DNA of 18,114 nt from Sulfurospirillum sp. UBA1314 (GTDB lineage Bacteria > Campylobacterota > Campylobacteria > Campylobacterales > Sulfurospirillaceae). The position numbers and the translations under genes are program-made. The notes under the pieces are model-generated. The model worked only from the letters and a program-made list of their open reading frames with translations, had not been told where the DNA came from and did no database searches. Location: positions 29,619-47,732 of the forward strand of contig DBTO01000187.1 in NCBI GenBank assembly GCA_002307095.1. Reading direction: 5' to 3'. Positions 7,348 to 13,767 of the stretch are shown here, one piece after another (position 1 is the first letter of the stretch; each line of letters opens with the position of its first letter).

Positions 7348-7660
7348 TTTGATAATACGAGACACAGAGTCTATCGGAAGTCCTACTGAGTCGTGCTTTA
7401 GGCATTTTTATTGGGTCTTTTTTTGAGCCAAATTTTAAAGGCACTGCACCCGTTCCTAGTATAAAATCAAGCTGAGTATGGATGAGCCTTTGAATAGGAA
7501 AATTGACTAAATTTATATAATAACACTTGTCAAATGAAGCGCAATTCTATTTATAAAAAGTTCTTATAAGAGTTTTCTGCATCTCAATTTAATATCCTAA
7601 GTTGTAATTTATTACAATTACGGCAAATGAGTATTAAGAATTAATACAAGAGGAGTTATT
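7348..7660. promoter_or_regulatory. Leader region of the Sel1-repeat gene with a palindromic site
   Basis: There is no gene in these 313 bp. Near the att core there is one more phased-repeat-like unit, TGAGCCAAAT, at about 7424. TTGTAATTTATTACAA at 7602-7617 is a 7-2-7 perfect palindrome about 45 bp before the start codon and could be an operator, Fur/PerR-like in size and AT content but not assignable. AGGAG at 7651-7655 is a good ribosome binding site and fixes the TTG at 7661 as start. Confidence 0.5.
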
Positions 7661-8923
7661 TTGAAAAAGTTTTTAGTTTTAATATTGTTTATATTGTCAA
7701 ATATTTTAATGGCTAATAGTGCCGATGAGGGGATAGAAGCAGCAAAACAAAAAGATTATACCAAAGCAGCTGAGCTTTTTACTAAAGCTTGCAACAACGA
7801 TTCATCAAATGGATGTAGCGATCTTGGGTTCTTGTATGCCAAAGGTGAAGGAATAGAACAAAATTTTGTTAAGGCTGCTGAGTTATATACTAAAGCTTGT
7901 AATGGTGGAGATATGAAAGGATGCTACAATCTTGGAATTTTGTATGAACGAGGGCAAGGTACAAAACAAGATTTTGATAAAGCTGTTGAGTTCTATACTA
8001 AAGCTTGTAATGATGGGATTGCTTTCAGTTGCCATAATCTCGGTCTTCTGTACACAAGTGGGAAAGGGGTTAATCCAGATTTTATGAAGGCATCTGATTT
8101 TTATACCAAAGCTTGCAATGGTGGAGATCAAGAAGGTTGCCATAATCTTAAAATTTTGTATGAACAGAATCTCGATAAAGCACTTGAGCTATATACTAAA
8201 GATTGTAATAATGGGAATCCTACTGGATGCTATCATCTTGGAGTTTTATATGAACGAGGACAAGGAATAAAACAAGATTTTGTTAAAGCTGCTGAATTTT
8301 ATACTAAAGCTTGTAATGAAAATGATGCTTTTAGCTGTTATAACTTAGGAAATATCTATGCTAATGGGCAAGGAGTAAAACAAGATTACCTTATTGCATT
8401 AGAACTTTATACCAAAGCTTGTAATGGTGGAGATATGTCAGCGTGTAGCAATATTGGAGTTTTGTACGAAAATGGCTTAGGCTTAACAAAAAATTATGAA
8501 AAAGCAGTTGATTTTTACGCTAAAGCTTGTAGCAATGGAGGATCTGTAGGATGTTACAATCTTGGATTTATCTATTATAGAGGAAGTGGTGTAAAACAAG
8601 ATACTCTTAAAGCATTTGAATTTTATACTAAAGCTTGCGACACTGGACATGCAATAGGCTGCCATAACATTGGCGTTTTTTACGAAAATGGATTAGCAAT
8701 ACCACAAAATTATGAAAAAGCAGTTAACCCTTATCTCAAGGCTTGTAATAAAGGATATACAGAGGCATGTAATAATCTTGGAGTCCTATATCAAAAAGGT
8801 CTAGGCGTGACCCAAAATTATGAAAAAGCCATTTATTTTTATACCAAGTCTTGTAATAGTAAAAATACTTCAAGTGTCGGTTGCAAGAATCTTGGATTAT
8901 TAATGCGAAAGATCAAGGAATAG
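7661..8923 (+). CDS. Secreted cysteine-rich Sel1-repeat protein (Hcp-like), 3' end frameshifted
   Basis: The start is TTG with AGGAG 5 nt upstream. The N-terminus MKKFLVLILFILSNILMANS is a signal peptide, so the product is periplasmic or exported. Then come 36-residue Sel1-like repeats of the type AAELYTKACNGGDMKGCYNL, each with a Cys pair 7-9 residues apart that would form a disulfide, as in Helicobacter cysteine-rich proteins. I count 11 Cys pairs in this frame and a twelfth in the shifted tail. The fourth-to-fifth repeat junction (KILYEQNLDKALEL) is shortened. The frame ends abnormally at LLMRKIKE; loss of one T (TTATTAATGCG for TTATTATATGCG) explains it. Sel1 proteins act as protein-protein scaffolds; the partner is unknown. 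It is the first gene of element B and may be passenger cargo affecting the cell envelope. Confidence 0.88.
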   Translation: MKKFLVLILFILSNILMANSADEGIEAAKQKDYTKAAELFTKACNNDSSNGCSDLGFLYAKGEGIEQNFVKAAELYTKACNGGDMKGCYNLGILYERGQGTKQDFDKAVEFYTKACNDGIAFSCHNLGLLYTSGKGVNPDFMKASDFYTKACNGGDQEGCHNLKILYEQNLDKALELYTKDCNNGNPTGCYHLGVLYERGQGIKQDFVKAAEFYTKACNENDAFSCYNLGNIYANGQGVKQDYLIALELYTKACNGGDMSACSNIGVLYENGLGLTKNYEKAVDFYAKACSNGGSVGCYNLGFIYYRGSGVKQDTLKAFEFYTKACDTGHAIGCHNIGVFYENGLAIPQNYEKAVNPYLKACNKGYTEACNNLGVLYQKGLGVTQNYEKAIYFYTKSCNSKNTSSVGCKNLGLLMRKIKE

Positions 8924-9018
8924 AACAAAATAGCTCACAAGCAAAAGAAGCCTTTGCAAAATCCTGTAATTTAGGTAACAAAGGTGCATGTGAAGAAATA
9001 AAAGCATTTAGGAACTGA
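8905..9018 (+). pseudogene. Out-of-frame last repeat of the Sel1 protein
   Basis: In the frame one base back, the sequence continues AKDQGIEQNSSQAKEAFAKS and then a Cys pair, ending in a natural stop at 9016-9018. This is the twelfth repeat and the original C-terminus. The break lies at 8899-8904. The annotated protein therefore loses about 40 residues unless the base is a sequencing error. Confidence 0.8.
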
Positions 9019-9042
9019 CACTTTATATCAAATAATTCAAAA

Positions 9043-9137
9043 GAAGTGAAGTCACCAACTAATATTGATTGACTTTCACTTCAACACATATACCAAAATA
9101 TAATCAAACAGATTCGATAGGTACTTCTTTTAGTACC
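9043..9137. terminator. Hairpins between convergent genes
   Basis: GAAGTGAAGTCA (9043-9054) pairs with TGACTTTCACTTC (9070-9082) with one bulge. GGTACT (9120-9125) pairs with AGTACC (9132-9137). They lie between the end of the Sel1 gene and the end of the minus-strand membrane gene, where terminators are expected. Neither has a good T-run, so the call is tentative. Confidence 0.4.
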
Positions 9138-9162
9138 AAAATCACTTAATATCTAGTAATTT

Positions 9163-9486
9163 TTAACTTGCTACAAGAACTCTCATAATCACAATATAAA
9201 TAATGAAGAAACCTGCCAATTGTGGCACATGCTGCCAGAAGAATCTTGCTTTAAAAGCTCCCCAGAGTGTGCCATCTGTAAAGTATAAATCAGGCATTGC
9301 ATACAAACGTATAGCATTACCAACAACAGCACCGATGTACCCAATACTTAAAAAGGCAAATACGCCACCAGAAGCTTTTAAAGTGGAAAGAATAGAGCCC
9401 GTATTAGTAAACGCTCCATAGATTGTGTAACCTAAGACTGCAATCATCATTGTGAATACAATCCACCCAACATTGAAAATCCTCAT
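9163..9486 (-). CDS. Small membrane protein with about three transmembrane helices
   Basis: The 107-residue protein has hydrophobic helices at about residues 7-26, 41-62 and 89-106, joined by a loop rich in aromatic residues (RLYAMPDLYFTDGTLW). AGGAG precedes the ATG by 7 nt. I do not recognise the family. It is divergent from the Cro/CI repressor, and the two operators between them overlap its probable promoter (a TATAAT reading leftward at 9557-9552). It is therefore likely to be repressed with the element. It could be an envelope or superinfection-exclusion type protein, but nothing in the sequence proves that. Confidence 0.72.
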   Translation of the reverse strand: MRIFNVGWIVFTMMIAVLGYTIYGAFTNTGSILSTLKASGGVFAFLSIGYIGAVVGNAIRLYAMPDLYFTDGTLWGAFKARFFWQHVPQLAGFFIIYIVIMRVLVAS

Positions 9487-9520
9487 TTTAAACTCCTACA
9501 TGATTTGGAATACCCATCTA

Positions 9521-9592
9521 AACCCACTGTAGTGGGTTGATGGAAAAATGTATTATAACTAAACTTGGTCAAAAAATTTACTATAGTAGGTT
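9521..9592. promoter_or_regulatory. Twin operators in the divergent promoter of the repressor and membrane gene
   Basis: AACCCACTGTAGTGGGTT (9521-9538) is an 8-2-8 inverted repeat. AATTTACTATAGTAGGTT (9575-9592) matches it at 13 of 18 positions and keeps the same ACT-2-AGT core. Their starts are 54 bp apart, about five helical turns. The second lies directly before the ATG of the Cro/CI gene at 9598. TATAAT on the minus strand at 9557-9552 lies between them. The arrangement suggests that the repressor controls both itself and the divergent gene. Confidence 0.65.
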
Positions 9593-9597
9593 AAAAA

Positions 9598-9855
9598 ATG
9601 ACTAAGCGTTCACTTCCCGATGAAGAGGCTATTAACCTTTATAAAACTATTGGAAAGAATGTAAAGAAGTTTAGAACTCAAAAGGGATTAACGCAGTTGG
9701 AGTTATCACTTGAAATGGGTTATAAATCCGTTAGCTTAGTATCTGCCGCTGAACTTTATACCAACAATAAGCACTTCAATATAGAACACTTACAGAAAAT
9801 CAGTAAAATTCTAAATGTGCCTATAGCAGCTTTCTTTGAAGAAAACACTAAATAG
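9598..9855 (+). CDS. Cro/CI-family (XRE) transcriptional repressor
   Basis: The 85-residue protein has a helix-turn-helix core: IGKNVKKFRTQKGLTQLELS followed by MGYKS and the closing helices IEHLQKISKILNVPIAAFF. This is the usual length for a single-domain XRE protein with no sensor or peptidase domain. There is no strong ribosome binding site; the second operator sits where one would be, so binding could block translation start as well as transcription. It ends 4 bp before the end of the convergent nuclease gene. It probably keeps part of element B silent. What relieves it is not visible. Confidence 0.88.
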   Translation: MTKRSLPDEEAINLYKTIGKNVKKFRTQKGLTQLELSLEMGYKSVSLVSAAELYTNNKHFNIEHLQKISKILNVPIAAFFEENTK

Positions 9856-9859
9856 CGAC

Positions 9860-10480
9860 CTATCTTTTAATTAAGAATACTACGGGACAATACGCATTCT
9901 GATCATCTTCACAAAAAATTAAATCTTGCCCATATTGTTCAATTTTAAAGATATCTCCGACAATTGCTTTTGCTTGCATAAATATATTATTAATTTGCTT
10001 TTGCAATTTATCTTTGGCAGTGTTCTTATATTGTTGTGAAATATAAAAAGCAATAACCCCAAATTGTATTTTTGAATTTGTAGTCTTTCTCTTTAAAACT
10101 TCTTTAATACGCTTTAAATCTTCTTCAATTTTTTTAAAAATATGAACTCCATTTTTTACTTCAATTACAGCTCTTGGTGTCAGACCATCTGCCCACCATA
10201 AGACAACATCAAATCTACCTTTTGTTCTAATATCCGAATGTATTCTTCCACTTCCTTTTGCATGAGCATGATCCAAAATGTAGCTAACATTATCTTCCAT
10301 GGTTACAAACTTCTTTTTCTCTAAATTTGCAATACTCTCTGCAATTCTTACAGTTATGAAATATTCAGGAGCATTCCAAAGCCACTCACCATCAGTCCAT
10401 TTTAAATACTCGTTATGGGCGTTAATTATTGCGCCTAAAGCACAGTTAACAACTTCATCCATACTCACACATCGGCTCAT
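9860..10480 (-). CDS. PD-(D/E)XK nuclease-like protein
   Basis: The 206-residue protein has KGRFDVVLWW, followed 14 residues later by AVIEVKNG. This is the D...ExK arrangement of the PD-(D/E)XK fold, with Asp and Glu-x-Lys as probable metal ligands. The N-terminus (VRIAESIANLEKKKFVTMED) is helical and resembles that of short restriction-type or Card1-like nucleases, without a clear assignment. A helix-rich stretch with KKIEEDLKRIKEVLKRK follows the core. GAGGA lies about 6 nt before the ATG at 10480. It faces the Cro/CI gene tail to tail. It may be a defence or anti-competitor nuclease, or an enzyme used in the element's own DNA handling. Confidence 0.72.
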   Translation of the reverse strand: MSRCVSMDEVVNCALGAIINAHNEYLKWTDGEWLWNAPEYFITVRIAESIANLEKKKFVTMEDNVSYILDHAHAKGSGRIHSDIRTKGRFDVVLWWADGLTPRAVIEVKNGVHIFKKIEEDLKRIKEVLKRKTTNSKIQFGVIAFYISQQYKNTAKDKLQKQINNIFMQAKAIVGDIFKIEQYGQDLIFCEDDQNAYCPVVFLIKR

Positions 10481-10595
10481 TGTGTATCCTCAAGAAAATC
10501 TTACTATCCCTTTATTATACACCCAATTATTTCGTATCTTTGAAAATTGAAAGCATATATTCTAAATTGGAATTCAATTCTTAGGAGAATTACAA

Positions 10596-10709
10596 ATGAA
10601 GAATCAAACAACAATGTGCATCATAATTCGATGCACCGCTTTAGCCATTATTGCCATCATGTCTGCTCGCCAAACTTTGAGCCATCACACTAAAAAGATT
10701 GAACCATGA
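10596..10709 (+). CDS. 37-residue hydrophobic peptide, coupled to the next gene
   Basis: This gene is shorter than the usual ORF cutoff. TAGGAG at about 10581-10586 precedes ATG 10596 by a normal distance. The peptide begins MKNQTTMCIIIRCTALAIIA and has one hydrophobic helix (residues 7-24) followed by a basic, His-containing tail. Its stop TGA overlaps the ATG of the next gene (ATGA at 10706-10709), which itself lacks a ribosome binding site of its own. That coupling is the best evidence that it is translated. It could be a small toxin, a membrane anchor, or only a leader peptide that sets expression of the next gene. Confidence 0.6.
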   Translation: MKNQTTMCIIIRCTALAIIAIMSARQTLSHHTKKIEP

Positions 10710-11059
10710 TAGAGCTTTTAAATAAAGGCGATATAAGCCTAATAAAGAACCCTGCGTTAAAAGAATATGCCATCTACTCATTCGATAGACTACCCAGTGA
10801 TTTTGTCTATCCTGAGCATGGCTACTTCATCATCATTGAACACTTCGATGAACTCCTTAAAAACCCTCTTCCTTTTTCAAAATGTCAACTGCCCTCTTTT
10901 AATGATAGTTTATTTGAGCATATCGAATTGATAGAGCAAAAAGAAAATGTCATGGAGATCGTTATTTTGGTTGACAATGATTTCGGAGTAAGCTTGATAC
11001 TTGAGTCGAAGATCGTGTCAAAAGAGATTTTAGACAAGCTACTCCAATATCAACTTTAG
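10706..11059 (+). CDS. Unknown 117-residue acidic protein
   Basis: I do not recognise this protein. It is acidic, without signal peptide or membrane helix, and begins MIELLNKGDISLIKNPALKE. A central YPEHGYFIIIEHFDELL and a strand pair MEIVILVDNDFGVSLIL suggest a small α/β fold. It starts within the stop of the 37-residue peptide gene and ends about 100 bp before the left inverted repeats of the polymerase module. It is on the same strand as the polymerase genes but is separated from them by a gene facing left. An antitoxin or immunity partner of the small peptide is a possibility without direct support. Confidence 0.65.
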   Translation: MIELLNKGDISLIKNPALKEYAIYSFDRLPSDFVYPEHGYFIIIEHFDELLKNPLPFSKCQLPSFNDSLFEHIELIEQKENVMEIVILVDNDFGVSLILESKIVSKEILDKLLQYQL

Positions 11060-11074
11060 TCAAAAAGTGGCTTG

Positions 11075-11105
11075 TTTGGCACATAAAAGGCTCAAGATTT
11101 GGCAC
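11075..11105. repeat. Two TTTGGCAC boxes left of the polymerase module
   Basis: TTTGGCAC occurs at 11075-11082 and 11098-11105, 23 bp apart, with GGCTCA between. These are the reverse complements of the GTGCCAAA and TGAGCC parts of the phased repeats at both element ends. They may be extra binding sites for the same recombination or regulatory protein. Confidence 0.35.
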
Positions 11106-11157
11106 GGTCAAAGGTTGAAAGTGTTTCAAAGCCCTATGAGATAGGCGTTTTAGAGAA

Positions 11158-11225
11158 GTGAACCGTCGGCTATCAAGGTCGATAGTTCACTTCTTTTTAT
11201 GGTTCACTAAGAACACGGGGGGATA
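11158..11225. repeat. Left inverted-repeat cluster of the polymerase module
   Basis: 11200-11225 is a perfect 26-bp inverse of 15369-15394; key part GGTTCACTAAGAACACGG, then a G run and ATA. TGAACCGTC at 11159-11167 is likewise inverted at 15401-15409. Locally GTGAAC (11158-11163) and GTTCAC (11185-11190) enclose TATC/GATA, so a stem can form. The cluster lies between the 117-residue gene and the end of the zinc/HTH gene. It may be a terminus, an origin or a binding array for a module protein. Confidence 0.8.
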
Positions 11226-11232
11226 TAAGTGC

Positions 11233-12015
11233 TTATTTTTTTTCTCGAGTAGTGATGACTACTTTTTTCTCAAACCCATTGTCAATGATTTTTATCTTCC
11301 TTTGTCCTTTGTTAATAGCCATATTTTTTCTTGCATTGTTTTTTTCTTCAACTTTACTTTCTTCTGATTCTACTTTTTTTTCTGATTCTACTTCAAAGCC
11401 TAATCTAATAGCTATATTGGTAATTTCGATTTTTCGCATGGGTACCAGTTGTCTAATGACAGAATAAGGACACCCATATTCGAGCGCCTTTTCAACGATA
11501 TTTATCTTTTCTTTTTTGCTAACAGGAGGCTCTGAGGATAAACACTCTTTAAAAAACTCTTCAATACTCATTTCATCATTTTCTGGTGTCATACTTGATG
11601 TAATTACTTCATTGATTTTATGCCGAGAGTAATGGGTGATTTGATGAATCTCACGATTGGAAAAGCCCTTATCTTTTAGAGCCAAAATATCATTTGAAAC
11701 CAATTTGTTTACTTTTTCTTGATTCCTAACATTGGGCTCTTCTACACTTTTACCCAAGTGATACTTTCGAGATTTTAAACGAATTGGGTCTTTGCTCTTA
11801 GCCAATTCATCATAGGTACTATTATTGAAGTAAGGGCTGTTACATGATAAACACTTAAATTTGCTAGTGTGTGAATTAAATTTAAATTGATGCTTTAGCA
11901 CTGGATCTGAATACAGCATTTTACAATACGGGCAGAAATATATCCGCATCTTTTGCTCTTCTGATACTCTATAATTTTTGCATAATTTTTCAGTATTTTC
12001 TTTTTTTGCTTTCAT
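11233..12015 (-). CDS. Zinc-ribbon / helix-turn-helix DNA-binding protein
   Basis: The likely start is ATG 12015 (260 residues), preceded by AAAGG; an upstream in-frame ATG at 12087 has no ribosome binding site. Near the N-terminus CPYC and, about 30 residues on, CLSC form a four-Cys zinc ribbon. A helix-turn-helix follows: LALKDKGFSNREIHQITHYS then RHKINEVI, of the resolvase/transposase type. A second helical repeat-like segment (ALEYGCPYSVIRQLVPMRKI) may be another HTH. The C-terminus is highly charged (Lys/Glu), so likely flexible. It ends 8 bp from the left inverted repeat and is divergent from the polymerase operon. It is a good candidate for the protein that binds the inverted repeats, as initiator or regulator. 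Confidence 0.72.
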   Translation of the reverse strand: MKAKKENTEKLCKNYRVSEEQKMRIYFCPYCKMLYSDPVLKHQFKFNSHTSKFKCLSCNSPYFNNSTYDELAKSKDPIRLKSRKYHLGKSVEEPNVRNQEKVNKLVSNDILALKDKGFSNREIHQITHYSRHKINEVITSSMTPENDEMSIEEFFKECLSSEPPVSKKEKINIVEKALEYGCPYSVIRQLVPMRKIEITNIAIRLGFEVESEKKVESEESKVEEKNNARKNMAINKGQRKIKIIDNGFEKKVVITTREKK

Positions 12016-12102
12016 TCTCAACCTTTTACTTAAAAATATTATACCATTTTCAAAGATTAGAGAGCCATTTGGTTCCACACCTTCCAATAGACATCTTACC
12101 CA

Positions 12103-12232
12103 ATGACACTCACACTACAAAAAGCCCTTAAAGAAGGGGTTTCAAGCGATAAAAACCATTGATTTTGATGCCATACTTTCACTCGAGAAGCTCAAAAATG
12201 ACCTTCTCAAATTTAACGCAAGGAGGCAGAAG
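12103..12232 (+). pseudogene. Possible frameshifted upstream part of the 165-residue gene
   Basis: ATG 12103 opens MTLTLQKALKEG and then stops in frame after 16 codons. If one G of the GGGG run at 12136-12139 is removed, the frame continues FQAIKTIDFDAILSLEKLKN and runs, still in frame, into the gene at 12233. The stretch looks like real protein sequence. However, 12233 has a strong AAGGAGG ribosome binding site of its own and 12103 has none. It may be a lost N-terminal extension or a former small gene. Confidence 0.4.
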
Positions 12233-12730
12233 ATGCCAGAAACAACAGACGTGGTCAAAGCGACTACAAGAGCCGATGGGCTTAGTTTTAACAAGGGAAA
12301 CATTTCTCACGCCATTAACGTGGACAAATTTAGCAGAGAAGCTAAAGAGTTTTTCATAATCGAGGTGCCAACAACAGGCGAGAGGCATCGCATTAAAAAA
12401 GAAAGCATGCTGGAAATAGCAAAAGAGAGCCAAAAGGCAGAAGCATTCAATTACCTATTGGGTGATGGCTATGAAGGCTCGAAGGACATAGCAGCCAGTG
12501 CAGGAAAAGCTCTTAAAATTGTTAAAGCCGATGATTGTTACCACGTCATCGTCTTTACTGGTGAGGTTGGCAAAAGCTTTGACCCAAAGAAAGTCCTTAG
12601 CAAAACGTACATTGAGCTTGAGAGAGGTGTTCTTGATGCTCTATTCACGTTTTTGATTGAAGATGACAGAGTTAAAGAAGCGAAGAAAGCCAATAAAAAG
12701 CTACAAAGAACAACGTTGGAGTTAAACTAA
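12233..12730 (+). CDS. Unknown 165-residue protein, first gene of the polymerase operon
   Basis: AAGGAGG about 6 nt before ATG 12233 makes this the first well-translated gene of the operon. No known domain is recognised. The N-terminal third is polar (TTRADGLSFNKGNISHAINV); the middle has β-like strands (FFIIEVPTTGERHRI, CYHVIVFTGEVG); the C-terminus is a charged helix (KEAKKANKKLQR). The size and strand pattern could suit a single-stranded-DNA binding protein, a processivity factor or a terminal protein. Its stop TAA shares one base with the ATG of the polymerase gene (TAATG), so it is made together with the polymerase. In φ29-like genomes the terminal-protein gene lies directly before the PolB gene, the same position as here, but no sequence match supports that role. 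Confidence 0.75.
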   Translation: MPETTDVVKATTRADGLSFNKGNISHAINVDKFSREAKEFFIIEVPTTGERHRIKKESMLEIAKESQKAEAFNYLLGDGYEGSKDIAASAGKALKIVKADDCYHVIVFTGEVGKSFDPKKVLSKTYIELERGVLDALFTFLIEDDRVKEAKKANKKLQRTTLELN

Positions 12731-13767
12731 TGAAGGCAAAAGACCTACCAGTGATTAACTGGCTAACAGACTTCCCAGATGGTGACATTCCCTCTGGGAG
12801 GGGGACAGGTAAGAAACTTATCCTGATTGGATTTGACACCGAGTATCAAAGTAACTTTACCGTGAACAATAATCTGTGCCTGTCATATCAATATGCGCTT
12901 TATAGCCTATTTGACGGCACCTATAAATCGGGAATTCTTTTTCCCGATCTCAACCAAAACGAGCGTTTCAGTTGGGGAGAATTTACTAATAAAGTGTTTA
13001 ACGAAGCCCATATTTTGCCTTCACAATTAGCAGGATATCGCATCATTTTTATAGCGCACTACTTTAGTGCTGAATGGGCAATGTTTCGAGATAAAAAAGA
13101 GTTCACCATGAAGTTTGAGTTTATCAGAAAGAGTATGGTCACTCGCAAACCGTTAAAAACAAAAATTGTAGATGAGAATGGCAGACGTGTTGAATGTTGG
13201 GTCGATGTAAGCGATACGATGTTACTTCTTCCCGATGGTTATAAATCGCTAGCTATGGCATCAACCCTCCTAAGTGGCTTTGAGAAAATTGCCTTAGAAG
13301 CTGAGATGAAGTCAAATATGTACGACCTCTTACAACAAGATCCTGAGCAATTTATTGAGTACGCCATTCGTGATGCAGAAGTGACACTTAAGCTCTTCAT
13401 CAAACTTCAGTACATGCTCAATCGAATCAACGGTGAAAGTGAAAAGCTCTTCCTCACTCTTGCAAGTGCTACAACAAACGATTTCATTCAGTACAGTAAA
13501 GAGACAACGGGTGCAGAGACACATGACATGCAGTTTGATCGTAAGCATAGTCTATACAAACAATACGAAGCTCTAGCCAACCGCTCTTACATGGGAGGGC
13601 TCAATTCAAGTTACCATGTGGGCAAGGCTGATGGCTATACCTTCATCGACATCGACTTTAAGAACGCATATCCAACGGCTATGAATCTCATTCAAGTCGG
13701 TGACTTTGGCGATCCTTATGAGAAATACGAGCGCATTCCAGTAGATTTAACAGGACTAGAATCATGA
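12730..13767 (+). CDS. Family B DNA polymerase, N-terminal subunit (exonuclease to motif A)
   Basis: The 345-residue protein has the 3'-5' exonuclease motifs: GFDTEY (Asp36, Glu38; ExoI), HYFSAEWAMF (degenerate ExoII around residues 110-118), and EYAIRDAEVT (Tyr211, Asp215; ExoIII). Then comes YMGGLNSSYH, the YxGG linker typical of PolB, and motif A DIDFKNAYPTAM with catalytic Asp309. It ends 30 residues after motif A at LTGLES. Motifs B and C lie in the next gene, so neither part can polymerise alone. The stop overlaps the next ATG (ATGA). One added base at the junction would give a single polypeptide of about 873 residues, so either a recent frameshift or a maintained split is possible. The two parts would have to assemble as a heterodimer. 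Confidence 0.88.
   Translation: MKAKDLPVINWLTDFPDGDIPSGRGTGKKLILIGFDTEYQSNFTVNNNLCLSYQYALYSLFDGTYKSGILFPDLNQNERFSWGEFTNKVFNEAHILPSQLAGYRIIFIAHYFSAEWAMFRDKKEFTMKFEFIRKSMVTRKPLKTKIVDENGRRVECWVDVSDTMLLLPDGYKSLAMASTLLSGFEKIALEAEMKSNMYDLLQQDPEQFIEYAIRDAEVTLKLFIKLQYMLNRINGESEKLFLTLASATTNDFIQYSKETTGAETHDMQFDRKHSLYKQYEALANRSYMGGLNSSYHVGKADGYTFIDIDFKNAYPTAMNLIQVGDFGDPYEKYERIPVDLTGLES

Noticed and set aside
7250..7444. A 64-codon minus-strand ORF across the att region
   Set aside because: Its centre (VEGSSPSLDTT) is the translation of the tRNA T arm and acceptor. It is a tRNA shadow, not a gene.
7740..8900. The regular ~108-bp repeated DNA as a CRISPR or tandem DNA array
   Set aside because: The period equals 36 codons and the variation is codon-wise. 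It is the coding repeat of the Sel1 protein.
9203..9421. A plus-strand ORF over the 107-residue membrane gene
   Set aside because: The minus-strand frame has a good ribosome binding site, membrane helices and a promoter. The plus frame is its mirror.
13330..13548. Opposite-strand ORFs inside the polymerase genes (also 13953-14147 and 14990-15235)
   Set aside because: They are shadows of PolB codons, with no ribosome binding sites and odd Cys- or Leu-rich translations.
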